A stretch of DNA of 64,000 bases from Oxalobacter sp. GTDB lineage: Bacteria > Pseudomonadota > Gammaproteobacteria > Burkholderiales > Burkholderiaceae_D. A program made the position numbers and the translations under genes. Location: contig QZKY01000005.1 in assembly GCA_003605115.1 (NCBI GenBank), positions 92,648-156,647 of the forward strand, given 5' to 3'. Below are positions 38,737-47,230 of the stretch, one piece after another; position 1 is the first letter of the stretch; every line of letters starts with the position of its first letter. Below the pieces are notes generated by a model. It was not told the DNA's origin. It did not search any database and was given only the letters and a program-made list of their open reading frames with translations.

Positions 38737-38766
38737 ATTATACCAACAAAGTGTACTAATTGACAA
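38737..38766 (-). promoter_or_regulatory. Sigma-70 promoter of the second pilin operon
   Basis: On the minus strand TTGTCA (38761-38766), an 18-base spacer and a perfect TATAAT (38737-38742) read toward fimT set 2. Transcription would start near 38730, leaving a leader of about 12 bases. It is the best -35/-10 match seen near a protein gene in this window. Confidence 0.65.
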
Positions 38767-38960
38767 GTGCCAAATAGACAATATCAGATGCGCGTTTGCG
38801 GTATGTCAAAAAATGGAGATAACTCATTGTTTTGTCAGTGTTTGCCTATCTGTAGAGGCTGACAAGAAAAGAGAATTTGACATTCAGCGTTGTCAAAAAC
38901 GGAGTATCCTGCGAAGATTCAAGGCTTACATAACGACCTTCCATGACGGAGCGCACTGAC

Positions 38961-40043
38961 ATGAGTCCCAAAGACGAGCCGATGCGACAAGCCTTGCAGT
39001 TGGCTGCGAAGGGTTTGTTTACGACCGCGCCGAACCCGCGGGTGGGCTGCGTGATTGTGAAAGAGGGGGCGATCATCGGCGCGGGGCACACCCAGCCTAT
39101 CGGCGGTAATCACGCCGAAGTGCAGGCGCTCAACGACGCGCAGGAAAAAGGTCACGACGTGCGTGGCGCAACGGTTTACGTGACACTGGAGCCTTGCAGC
39201 CACACCGGCAACACGCCGCCATGCGCAGATGCCCTGATTCAGGCAGGCGTGGCCAAGGTCGTGGCGTCGATTGAAGACCCGAATCCCTTGGTAGCAGGCA
39301 AAGGCCTGGCGCGCTTGCATGCCGCCGGGGTGGCGGTTGAATGTGGGATGCTGGCCGACGAAGCGCGCGAAATGAATATTGGATTCCTGTCACGCATGGA
39401 ACGCGGTCGCCCGTGGGTGCGTATGAAAATTGCGGCCAGTCTGGATGGCAAGACCGCGCTCATGAATGGCCAAAGCCAGTGGATCACGTCCGCGGCCGCG
39501 CGCGACGATGGCCACGCTTGGCGTGCGCGTGCCTGCGCGGTGTTGACCGGCATCGGCACCGTGCAAAAAGATGATCCGCAATTGACGGTGCGCGCAGTGG
39601 TTACGCCCCGACAGCCGCGCCGGATTGTGGTGGACAGTAAATTGGCAATCAATGAAAAAGCACGCATGCTGGAAGGCGGCGCGTGGGTGTTTGTCGCGGA
39701 GGCGGACGAACAAAAGGCCAAGGCATTGCGTGATGCAGGAACAGAAATTATTCGGATGCCGGATCGTGATGGCAAGGTGGATTTGACGGCCATGATGACT
39801 GAGCTGGGCAAGCGCATGATCAACGAATTGCATGTGGAGGCGGGTGCGGTACTCAATGGCGCGCTCTTGCGCGCGGGGCTCGTAGATGAATTGCTGGTGT
39901 ACACTGCGCCTTGCATTTTGGGCGACGCTCGGGGGATGTTTGCGCTTCCGACCTTGCATGTACTGACGCAAAAGTTTACGCTTCGATTCCACGACGTCAT
40001 GCAGATTGGCGATGACTTGCGCATTTTGGCGCGCGTGGGATAA
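38961..40043 (+). CDS. ribD: Riboflavin biosynthesis deaminase/reductase
   Basis: Bifunctional enzyme of flavin synthesis. The N-terminal cytidine-deaminase-like domain binds zinc through His51 (HAEVQAL) with Glu53, and Cys79 and Cys88 (EPCSHTGNTPPC). The C-terminal reductase domain starts near residue 147 (WVRMKIAASLDGKTAL). I prefer ATG 38961 (360 residues) because GGAG lies nine bases before it; ATG 38943 has no such site. It precedes ribE by 44 bases, and a degenerate family 1 half repeat sits between. Confidence 0.94.
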   Translation: MSPKDEPMRQALQLAAKGLFTTAPNPRVGCVIVKEGAIIGAGHTQPIGGNHAEVQALNDAQEKGHDVRGATVYVTLEPCSHTGNTPPCADALIQAGVAKVVASIEDPNPLVAGKGLARLHAAGVAVECGMLADEAREMNIGFLSRMERGRPWVRMKIAASLDGKTALMNGQSQWITSAAARDDGHAWRARACAVLTGIGTVQKDDPQLTVRAVVTPRQPRRIVVDSKLAINEKARMLEGGAWVFVAEADEQKAKALRDAGTEIIRMPDRDGKVDLTAMMTELGKRMINELHVEAGAVLNGALLRAGLVDELLVYTAPCILGDARGMFALPTLHVLTQKFTLRFHDVMQIGDDLRILARVG

Positions 40044-40050
40044 TTCGAAA

Positions 40051-40074
40051 TAATTTGACTCTGACCCTATTTTT
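40051..40074. repeat. Degenerate half copy of family 1 repeat
   Basis: AATTTGACTCTGACCCTATT in the ribD-ribE gap matches the right arm of family 1 (TTTGACTCTGACCC in copy B). The opposing arm is absent, so no hairpin would form. Confidence 0.5.
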
Positions 40075-40087
40075 TGAGAAGTGAATC

Positions 40088-40702
40088 ATGTTTACAGGAA
40101 TCGTCGCCGCAACCGGCAAAATTCTTTCGGTGCAAGCGCAAGGCACAGGTGCGGATGCGGGTGTGCGCTTGACGATTGATGCAGGTTCGCTCGACATGGG
40201 CGATGTTGCGCAAGGCGATTCCATCGCCGTCAACGGCGCGTGCATGACGGTGGTGGAAAAAACCGGCAATGTATTCAATATTGACGTGTCGCGTGAAAGT
40301 TTGAATCGTACTGCCGGACTCGAAAAAGTCGGCGAAGTGAATCTGGAAAAAGCGATGACGCTGGCGGATCGTCTCGGCGGGCACATGGTGTCCGGTCATG
40401 TGGACGGTTTGGGCGTGGTTAAAAAATTTGCGCCGGTGGGGGAATCGTACGAACTGGTGCTGGAAGCGCCGCGCGAACTTGGCAAATATTTTGCCTACAA
40501 AGGATCGGTCACGGTCAATGGCGTGTCGCTCACGGTCAATCGCGTGGAAGATACGGCAAGTGGTTGCGAATTCTCCATCAACCTGATTCCGCATACGATT
40601 GCGGTGACGACGCTGAAACATCTAGCTCCTGGCGCAAAAGTCAATCTGGAAGTGGATTTGATTGCGCGCTATGTGGAGCGCATGATGAACATGCCGAAGT
40701 AG
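40088..40702 (+). CDS. ribE: Riboflavin synthase subunit alpha
   Basis: Converts two 6,7-dimethyl-8-ribityllumazine molecules to riboflavin (the gene is called ribC in E. coli). Two lumazine-binding repeats: MFTGIVAATGKI at the start and MVSGHVDGLGVV near residue 99. The Cys in NGACMTVVEKTGN is the conserved N-terminal-barrel cysteine. Length 204 is typical. It follows ribD; the rest of the rib operon is not here. A bidirectional terminator follows. Confidence 0.95.
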   Translation: MFTGIVAATGKILSVQAQGTGADAGVRLTIDAGSLDMGDVAQGDSIAVNGACMTVVEKTGNVFNIDVSRESLNRTAGLEKVGEVNLEKAMTLADRLGGHMVSGHVDGLGVVKKFAPVGESYELVLEAPRELGKYFAYKGSVTVNGVSLTVNRVEDTASGCEFSINLIPHTIAVTTLKHLAPGAKVNLEVDLIARYVERMMNMPK

Positions 40703-40721
40703 TGCATAGCATTCAGAAATA

Positions 40722-40750
40722 AAAAAGAGCCGGAAGTTCCGGCTCTTTTG
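40722..40750. terminator. Bidirectional terminator between ribE and fdhA
   Basis: AAGAGCCGG pairs with CCGGCTCTT around AAGTT-type loop bases (40725-40746). A runs on the left and T runs on the right make it usable on both strands. Both ribE (plus) and the formate dehydrogenase gene (minus) end beside it. Confidence 0.9.
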
Positions 40751-40767
40751 TTTTGCGCATTTAAAAC

Positions 40768-43209
40768 CTATGCGATCTTCTCCAGCCTCGCCGCGGATCG
40801 CTTATACGCCGGCGTCTTCGACATCTTGTCGAAGCTGGAACCAGTCAATCGATTGGCGTTGGCTTCTGCAAAGTGGAAGGGATAGAACACAGTACCTTCT
40901 GGTGAACGCTCCGTGACCTTGACCTTCACTTCAATTTCACCATGATGCGAAACGAGCTTGACCATTTCACCGTGTGCGACTTTGAAAAGCTTTGCATCGA
41001 TTGGATTCACTTCGACTTCGCCTTCCGGTTTCATCGCATCCAGACCGATATTGCGGCGTGACATCGTGCCGGTGTGGTAATGCTCCAGCAGACGTCCAGT
41101 GGAAAGCACCAGTGGAAATTTGTCGTCGGCTTCTTCACCGAGGTTTTCATATTCCACTGGGCAGAACTTGCCTTTGCCGCTTACAGTCGGGAAGCGTTCT
41201 GCGTAAAGGTAGCGCGTGCCCGGATGATCGGTATCGAAACACGGCCACTGCAGCCCGCCGTTTTTCAAACGCTCATGACGAATGCCGCCGTAAGACGGTA
41301 CCAGCGAGGCGATTTCTTCCATGACTTTCGCACTGCTCTCATACGTGAAGGGCATGCCCATTGCAGCAGCCATATCACAAATGATTTGCCAGTCCGGCTT
41401 GGATTCCCCGACGCGCGGAACAGCCGGTTGCAGCAATTGCACACGACGTTCCGTGTTGGTGAAGGTGCCGTCCTTTTCGGCAAAACTGCACGCAGGGAAA
41501 ACCACATCAGCCAGTTGCGCAGTCTCGTTCAAAAACATTTCCTGCACGACGAGAAATTCCAGATTGCGCAAGCCCTTCTCAACATGGGTCACATCCGGGC
41601 TGCTGCCCATGGGGTTTTCGCCCATGATGTACAGCGCCTTGATCTTGCCATCGGCAGCTTCGTTCTCCATCTCCACGACCGTCAAGCCTTCGTTGGTGGC
41701 GAGCGGCGCGCCCCAGGCCTTTTCAAATTTCGCGCGATCCGCCGGATCTTTGATGTGGTGATAGCCGGGCAGCGCATTGTGCTGGCCTTGCATGTCGCTG
41801 GTGCCTTGCACATTGTTTTGGCCGCGAATCGGAATGAACCCCGCACCGGGTCGACCGACATGACCTGTCAGCAGCATCAGGTTCGACAGCGCCAGCGCGC
41901 CTTGCACGCCCGTGAGATGTTGCGTAATGCCCATGCCCCACAACAGCATGCCGCGCTTCGCCTTCCCGTAAGCACGTGCGGCTTCGCGTATGCGTTCGGC
42001 AGGCACTTCGCTGATGGATTCGACATATTCCGGCGTGTACTTCGCGACTGTGGCCTTGAAGACGTCAAAATCTTCTGCACGCGCATTGATGAAAGCTTCG
42101 TTCGTCATGCCCTCAGCGATGATCACGTTGGCGATACCGTTGAGCACGGCAACGTTCGTGCCGATCTTCGGGCGCAGCCAGACGTGGGCGTGATCGACCA
42201 TTTCGATGCGGCGGGGATCGATGACAACCAGTTTTGCGCCGTCTTCGTATCGTGCTTTCATGACGGCGCTGGAAATCACCGGATGCGTTTCCGTGGTGTT
42301 GGAACCAACAACAATGAAGGCGTCGGCCATGCGAATATCTGGCGTCGATGCGCTAGGCGCACTGCTGCCGACGGACATTTCCAGCGCAACGGCGGAGGCC
42401 ATGTGGCACAGGCGCGCGCAATGGTCGATGTTGTTGGTGGCAAGTACCGTGCGCACGAAACGATGAAACACGTAATTGTCTTCGTTGGTCGCGCGGGAGG
42501 AACAGAAACCGCCAATGCCTTCCGCGCCGTATTTCTGTTTAACTTTGTTCAAGCCATCGGCAGCAAACTTCAAGGCTTCTTCCCAGCTCACTTCTTCCAG
42601 TTTGCCGTTTTTGCCGCCGCGACGAATCATTGGTTTTTTCAAGCGTTCGGGACTGTTGATGAATTCGTGACCGAAGCGCCCCTTCACGCACAGGTTGCCT
42701 TCATTGGCATCCGAGGTGAACGAACCGCTGACCGCCACCACTTTTTCATTTTCGATTTCCAGATCGATGGCGCAACCCACGCCGCAGTAACTGCACACGG
42801 TCGTGACTTTTTCGCGGTTGGCACTCAACAGCTTGCCGGAATCGAGCAGGTTCTTGAGCGCGCCGGTCGGGCAGGCACTCACGCACTGACCGCAGTTATT
42901 GCACTCGGTGTCGCGATAATCGTAAGTCCCACTCACCAATGCCGGATAGCCGAGCGTGTCCACGGTGTAGACCTGGCGATGCTGGACTTCATTGCAGATG
43001 CGCACGCAGTTGTGACATTGAATGCACTTCTCTTTATGCAATTCAAAAAACGGCAGCGACTTCAGCGGCGTGTAAAACGCATCCAGCGTATCATCACCCT
43101 GAACAACAGGCTCATGCAAGGAAGTTGGTGCCTTGTGTTCCTGGATATAGTTATCTTCCAGTATCTCGGCAATGCCGCAACCCTGAAATTGAATCTTGTT
43201 CATCGTCAT
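40768..43209 (-). CDS. fdhA: Formate dehydrogenase catalytic subunit (molybdopterin)
   Basis: Mo/W-bisPGD oxidoreductase of 813 residues oxidising formate to CO2. Order: two ferredoxin-type [4Fe-4S] clusters (Cys62/65/68/72 and Cys103/106/109/113), the cofactor-domain cluster (Cys139/142/146/173, CSYCGVGC), then the catalytic Cys268 in HCARLCHMA, where other FDHs have Sec or Cys. The C-terminal dinucleotide-binding domain ends near PAYKRSAARLEKIA. The N-terminal [2Fe-2S] domain usual in NAD-linked FDH alpha subunits (about 920 residues) is missing and instead sits on the neighbour. AAAGGA precedes ATG 43209. It is 21 bases after the flavoprotein gene, so one operon. Confidence 0.92.
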   Translation of the reverse strand: MTMNKIQFQGCGIAEILEDNYIQEHKAPTSLHEPVVQGDDTLDAFYTPLKSLPFFELHKEKCIQCHNCVRICNEVQHRQVYTVDTLGYPALVSGTYDYRDTECNNCGQCVSACPTGALKNLLDSGKLLSANREKVTTVCSYCGVGCAIDLEIENEKVVAVSGSFTSDANEGNLCVKGRFGHEFINSPERLKKPMIRRGGKNGKLEEVSWEEALKFAADGLNKVKQKYGAEGIGGFCSSRATNEDNYVFHRFVRTVLATNNIDHCARLCHMASAVALEMSVGSSAPSASTPDIRMADAFIVVGSNTTETHPVISSAVMKARYEDGAKLVVIDPRRIEMVDHAHVWLRPKIGTNVAVLNGIANVIIAEGMTNEAFINARAEDFDVFKATVAKYTPEYVESISEVPAERIREAARAYGKAKRGMLLWGMGITQHLTGVQGALALSNLMLLTGHVGRPGAGFIPIRGQNNVQGTSDMQGQHNALPGYHHIKDPADRAKFEKAWGAPLATNEGLTVVEMENEAADGKIKALYIMGENPMGSSPDVTHVEKGLRNLEFLVVQEMFLNETAQLADVVFPACSFAEKDGTFTNTERRVQLLQPAVPRVGESKPDWQIICDMAAAMGMPFTYESSAKVMEEIASLVPSYGGIRHERLKNGGLQWPCFDTDHPGTRYLYAERFPTVSGKGKFCPVEYENLGEEADDKFPLVLSTGRLLEHYHTGTMSRRNIGLDAMKPEGEVEVNPIDAKLFKVAHGEMVKLVSHHGEIEVKVKVTERSPEGTVFYPFHFAEANANRLTGSSFDKMSKTPAYKRSAARLEKIA

Positions 43210-43230
43210 AATCGATTCCTTTCGCCCGAA

Positions 43231-45222
43231 TTAGCGCGTGATCTTTGCGGGTGCCGTGCCTTTGTTCGCCTTGTGCGCGAAGGCTTGCGGGCCGAGGTAT
43301 TGCTTGGTGCCTGCTTTAAATTGTAGCGAATAACGCTGCAAGTCGCAGGAGCCTGCCGCCTGGCAAACACATTGCAGACAGCGCTCCGCTTCGGTAATGG
43401 CTTGTTCTTCCGTGAAACCCAGTTCAACTTCGGTAAACGCACCGGTTGCAGAAAGCGCGCCGGTATCGCCGGGGGCAATGTCTGTGCCGAATGTGCTGAC
43501 ACGTTCTTCTTGTGGCAGTACCGGCATTTCCGTCAGTTTGGCTTTTTGCTTCGGACGCGCGCCAATGTCGAAAAACTTCGGGCGCTCCACTTCAATCACT
43601 TTCGCAATCGTGGCGTCATCTGCGCCTCTCAGGTACGCATCAATGGCGTACGCGGCGCGACGACCATGACCGATGCCTTCGACAGCGGTGGCAGCGCCGA
43701 GCGAGGCATCACCGCCGGAGAAAATGCCCGTCAGGTTGGTCTTCATCGTCTTGTCATCGATCAGAATGCTGCCCCAGCTCGTGGTTTTGATGTCGGTGAC
43801 TTTCATGCTCTTCACATCGACATCCTGGCTGATCGCCAGCAGTACGGTGTCGGCCGGAATCAGGTAGTTGGAATCGGGCACGGGCACAGGACTGCGACGA
43901 CCGCTGGCATCTGGCTCGCCCAGTTGCATGCGTTGGCACACCAGACCGACCGAACGGCCTTGTTCGTTCACTTTCACTTCCACGGGTGCAGAGAGCAGAT
44001 CGAGTATGACGCCTTCCACTTCACAATCGTGAATTTCATGCGGGCTGGCCGGCATTTCCTTGCGCGTGCGGCGATAAGAGAGCGTGACGTTCGGCGCGCC
44101 CATGCGACGTGCGGTGCGTACTGCATCGGCTGCCGTGAAGCCGCCGCCGATGACGACAACGTTTTGTCCGAGATCCACGCGCTCGCCACGATTCACTTTC
44201 GCGAGAAAATCCACCGCTGCCATCACGCCCGGCACGGTTTCGTTCGGAATGCGCGCCATCTTGCCGACCATTGCGCCGATGGCGAGGAAGGTCGCGTCGA
44301 ATTGATCTTGCAGCGTATCGAGCATGAGGTTCGTGCCAAGACGCTGGTTGTATTTGATTTCTACGCCGAGCGCGAGGATGTCGTTGACTTCATCGTCGAG
44401 CACCTGATTCGGAAGACGATACGGCGGAATGCCGTAGCGCAGCATGCCGCCCGCGGCTTCTTGCGCTTCAAAAATGGTGACTTTGTGACCTTCGAGCGCG
44501 AGGAAATACGCTGCAGTCAGGCCAGCAGGGCCGGCACCGATGACGGCCACCTTCTTGCCGGTGGGCGCTTTCGGTTTCGGTTGCGTGATGGCGTTCAGTT
44601 CGCGCGCACGATCAGCGGCAAAGCGCTTGAGCGAACAAATCGCGACGGGTTGTTCTTCATCCACCTGGGCACGACGGCACACGCTTTCGCACGGACGCGG
44701 ACACACGCGACCGATGATTTGCGGCAGGGGGAGTTTTTCCTTGATGAGCGCGGTGGCTTCGACGTATTTCTTTTGCGCGATCAAGCCGAGATAACCGGGA
44801 ATGTCGATATTGGCCGGGCAGCGGAAGGAACACGGCGGCAGACAATAGGCGTTGTGATTACTCAGGTAATTATTCAGGATGTTGCGACGCGTGACAGTGA
44901 GCGCTTCGGATTGCGAAACAATGCTCATGCCTTCGCGCACCAGGGTTTCGCACGCCTTGACTTGAGCCTGGTTGCCGTCCACTTCAATCACGCAGAGTCC
45001 GCAATCGCCATTGGGTTGGGTGCGGCTGTCCGAACACATGGACGGAATTTCAATGCCTGCTTTGCGTGCGGCGATCAAGACATTGTCGCCAGTTTCCGCA
45101 GAAACGCTTTTGCCATCGATGGTGATCGTGACGCGCACGGCGTTTTCATTGACTTTCCACTGGCCATGATGGCTGGAATGCTTTTTCAAACCCAAATCCT
45201 GGATTAACACATGAGATGTCAT
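43231..45222 (-). CDS. GltD-like flavoprotein with N-terminal [2Fe-2S] domain (FDH partner)
   Basis: 663 residues, probably the NAD(P)-reducing partner of the formate dehydrogenase. An N-terminal [2Fe-2S] ferredoxin fold carries Cys63/74/77/91. A GltD-type iron-sulfur helical region (Cys127/131/135, then VCPRPCESVC) follows, then FAD-binding GAGPAGLTAAYF (229-240) and NAD(P)-binding VVVIGGGFTAADAV. A further Cys group (615, 618, 620, 626) lies near the end. The set is a glutamate synthase beta-chain relative with extra redox centres. Electrons could pass from formate through FdhA clusters to the [2Fe-2S] centre, FAD and NAD(P)+; that route is inferred from domain content. Confidence 0.85.
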   Translation of the reverse strand: MTSHVLIQDLGLKKHSSHHGQWKVNENAVRVTITIDGKSVSAETGDNVLIAARKAGIEIPSMCSDSRTQPNGDCGLCVIEVDGNQAQVKACETLVREGMSIVSQSEALTVTRRNILNNYLSNHNAYCLPPCSFRCPANIDIPGYLGLIAQKKYVEATALIKEKLPLPQIIGRVCPRPCESVCRRAQVDEEQPVAICSLKRFAADRARELNAITQPKPKAPTGKKVAVIGAGPAGLTAAYFLALEGHKVTIFEAQEAAGGMLRYGIPPYRLPNQVLDDEVNDILALGVEIKYNQRLGTNLMLDTLQDQFDATFLAIGAMVGKMARIPNETVPGVMAAVDFLAKVNRGERVDLGQNVVVIGGGFTAADAVRTARRMGAPNVTLSYRRTRKEMPASPHEIHDCEVEGVILDLLSAPVEVKVNEQGRSVGLVCQRMQLGEPDASGRRSPVPVPDSNYLIPADTVLLAISQDVDVKSMKVTDIKTTSWGSILIDDKTMKTNLTGIFSGGDASLGAATAVEGIGHGRRAAYAIDAYLRGADDATIAKVIEVERPKFFDIGARPKQKAKLTEMPVLPQEERVSTFGTDIAPGDTGALSATGAFTEVELGFTEEQAITEAERCLQCVCQAAGSCDLQRYSLQFKAGTKQYLGPQAFAHKANKGTAPAKITR

Positions 45223-45724
45223 TGTTTGCTCCTTGCTGCACTACCTGTGGTCGCCACGGCGCGCATGCGTTTTATGGAATGCTGTCGCGTCGGAAGAGGT
45301 GTGTCACGTTCACGAATGAATGGCGATGCCTTGGCAGAGGGGTAAGCTGCGCACGCGTTCCAAACACGCAAATACACAAATTTTGTAAGGGTATTGCGCT
45401 TCCCTTCGGGGACGTCCGATCGACTGCGTAAAGGCTGAAATGTACACGAAAATCCTTTTTTATGTTCAAACTGAGGCTAAAACTTATGCAATAAATTTCA
45501 TAAAAATTGACGGGAACGGGAAGTGTTTGTATCAAGTTTCGCATAGACAAAAATTTTCGTGCAGCGACACTTGATTTTGTGGTTGTCTTGAGCGGTTTAC
45601 CAAGGGGTGTTGCATTTTATGCAGGCATCTCAATGCATCATTCGTTTACCCAAAAGCAAAGATATTTGCCCTTGCGTTATAGTGTGGGCATTGGGTTTTT
45701 TTATATTTCAAGGCGCAGAACAAT
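45223..45724. other. 502-base divergent intergenic region, FDH / metY
   Basis: No gene is supported. The part near metY is A+T rich. A plus-strand promoter candidate is listed separately; no clear -24/-12 pair was found for the formate dehydrogenase side. A dyad-rich stretch CTTCCCTTCGGGGACGTCC is present near 45400. Confidence 0.4.
45507..45535 (+). promoter_or_regulatory. Candidate sigma-70 promoter upstream of metY
   Basis: TTGACG (45507-45512), a 17-base spacer and TATCAA (45530-45535) read toward metY, leaving a leader of about 185 bases. The match is fair, not strong; no SAM-type riboswitch was recognised in the leader. Confidence 0.35.
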
Positions 45725-47011
45725 ATGAAAATCGAAACGCTTGCCGTCCATGCCGGCTACTCCCCTGATCCCACTACCAAATCCGTCGCCGTTCCCATTT
45801 ATCAAACCGTTGCCTACGCATTTGACAGCGCCCAGCACGGCGCCGACCTCTTTGATCTCAAGGTGCAGGGCAATATTTACACCCGCATCATGAATCCTAC
45901 GCAGGACGTGCTGGAAAAACGCGTCGCCGCGCTCGAAGGCGGCATCGCCGGGCTCGCGCTGGCTTCCGGCATGGCCGCCGTTAGCTATGCCATCCAGACC
46001 ATTGCGGAAGCGGGCGACAATATCGTGTCGTCCAGCACGCTGTATGGCGGCACTTACAATTTGTTTGCACACACCTTTCCGCAATTCGGCATCGAATGCC
46101 GTTTCGCTGATCCGCGCAAACCGGAAACCTTTGCGCGTCTCATCGACCGCAAGACCAAGGCCATTTACTGCGAGTCGGTTGGCAACCCGCTAGGCAATGT
46201 AACGGACTTTGAGCGGCTCGCCGAAATCGCGCACGCGCACGGCATACCGCTGATTGTCGACAATACGGTGCCGAGCCCTTATCTCGTGCGTCCGATTGAA
46301 TGGGGTGCAGACATCGTCGTGCATTCGCTGACGAAATATATGGGCGGTCACGGCAACAGCGTGGCGGGGGCGATTGTGGACAGCGGCAATTTCCCCTGGG
46401 CGGAACACAAATCGCGTTTCAGGCGGCTGAACGAACCGGATGTGTCTTACCACGGCGTGGTGTATACCGAAGCGATGGGGCGTGCCGCGTACATCGCGCG
46501 GGCGCGCGTCGTACCCTTACGGAACATGGGCGCGGCGATTTCGCCGATGAATGCCTTCTTGATTTTGCAAGGTATAGAGACGCTGGCGTTACGCATGGAT
46601 CGCATTTGTGAGAACGCGTTGAAGATTGCCAAATTCCTCGATCAGCATCCGAAAGTAGGTTGGGTCAATTACGCAGGTCTGGCCGATCACCAGGATCATG
46701 CGCTGGTGCAAAAGTACATGAACGGTAAGGCCTCCGGCATTCTCTCGTTTGGTCTGAAGAGTGCCACGCAAGCGGATCCGCGCGCAGCCGGTGCGCGTGT
46801 ACTGGATGCGCTGCAACTGTTTACGCGCCTCGTCAATATCGGCGATGCCAAGTCGCTGGCGACGCACCCGGCTTCCACCACCCATCGACAGCTCGATGCC
46901 GAAGAACTGAAAAAGGCGGGTGTGAGCGAAGACATGCTGCGCTTGTCCGTGGGCATTGAGCATATTGACGATTTGCTTGCCGATCTGGATCGAGCACTAT
47001 CGTTTGCGTAG
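45725..47011 (+). CDS. metY: O-acetylhomoserine sulfhydrylase
   Basis: PLP enzyme of the Cys/Met metabolism family making homocysteine from O-acetylhomoserine and sulfide. The PLP lysine is K204 in VVHSLTKYMGGHG; ALASGMAAVSYAI and NIYTRIMNPTQDVLEKRVA are typical. At 428 residues it fits MetY rather than the shorter MetB/MetC. It supplies methionine, the substrate of MetK. It stands alone, ending at a terminator 165 bases downstream. Confidence 0.93.
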   Translation: MKIETLAVHAGYSPDPTTKSVAVPIYQTVAYAFDSAQHGADLFDLKVQGNIYTRIMNPTQDVLEKRVAALEGGIAGLALASGMAAVSYAIQTIAEAGDNIVSSSTLYGGTYNLFAHTFPQFGIECRFADPRKPETFARLIDRKTKAIYCESVGNPLGNVTDFERLAEIAHAHGIPLIVDNTVPSPYLVRPIEWGADIVVHSLTKYMGGHGNSVAGAIVDSGNFPWAEHKSRFRRLNEPDVSYHGVVYTEAMGRAAYIARARVVPLRNMGAAISPMNAFLILQGIETLALRMDRICENALKIAKFLDQHPKVGWVNYAGLADHQDHALVQKYMNGKASGILSFGLKSATQADPRAAGARVLDALQLFTRLVNIGDAKSLATHPASTTHRQLDAEELKKAGVSEDMLRLSVGIEHIDDLLADLDRALSFA

Positions 47012-47175
47012 GGGGGGGGTTGTCGTAATGGCATGGAAAGAGCGACATCAATGTTGCGATGATGTTTGACCTGGCGCACTAAATAACAGGCAGAGGCGGC
47101 TTTGTTTGCGCAAAGTCAATCAGATTTTCCAAATCTTGCCGATGATGGAGTTGTAGTCCTCTCCAATGATTATTT

Positions 47176-47205
47176 GCCCGCTTTGTCAAAAGCGGGCTTT
47201 TTTTT
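47176..47205 (+). terminator. Intrinsic terminator after metY
   Basis: GCCCGCTTT pairs perfectly with AAAGCGGGC around a GTCA loop, followed by eight T. It lies 165 bases past metY and just beyond the end of the opposing dehydrogenase gene. The A+T pairs of the stem make it efficient mainly on the plus strand. Confidence 0.88.
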
Positions 47206-47230
47206 GCGTGGCGCGGGGGAGTTGTGGCGC

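Noticed and set aside
40900..45210. Very long open frames on the plus strand opposite the formate dehydrogenase genes (about 750 and 611 codons)
   Set aside because: They are exact shadows of strongly conserved minus-strand genes with full catalytic motifs. Their translated text has no recognisable domains, and long antisense frames are expected in G+C-rich coding DNA.
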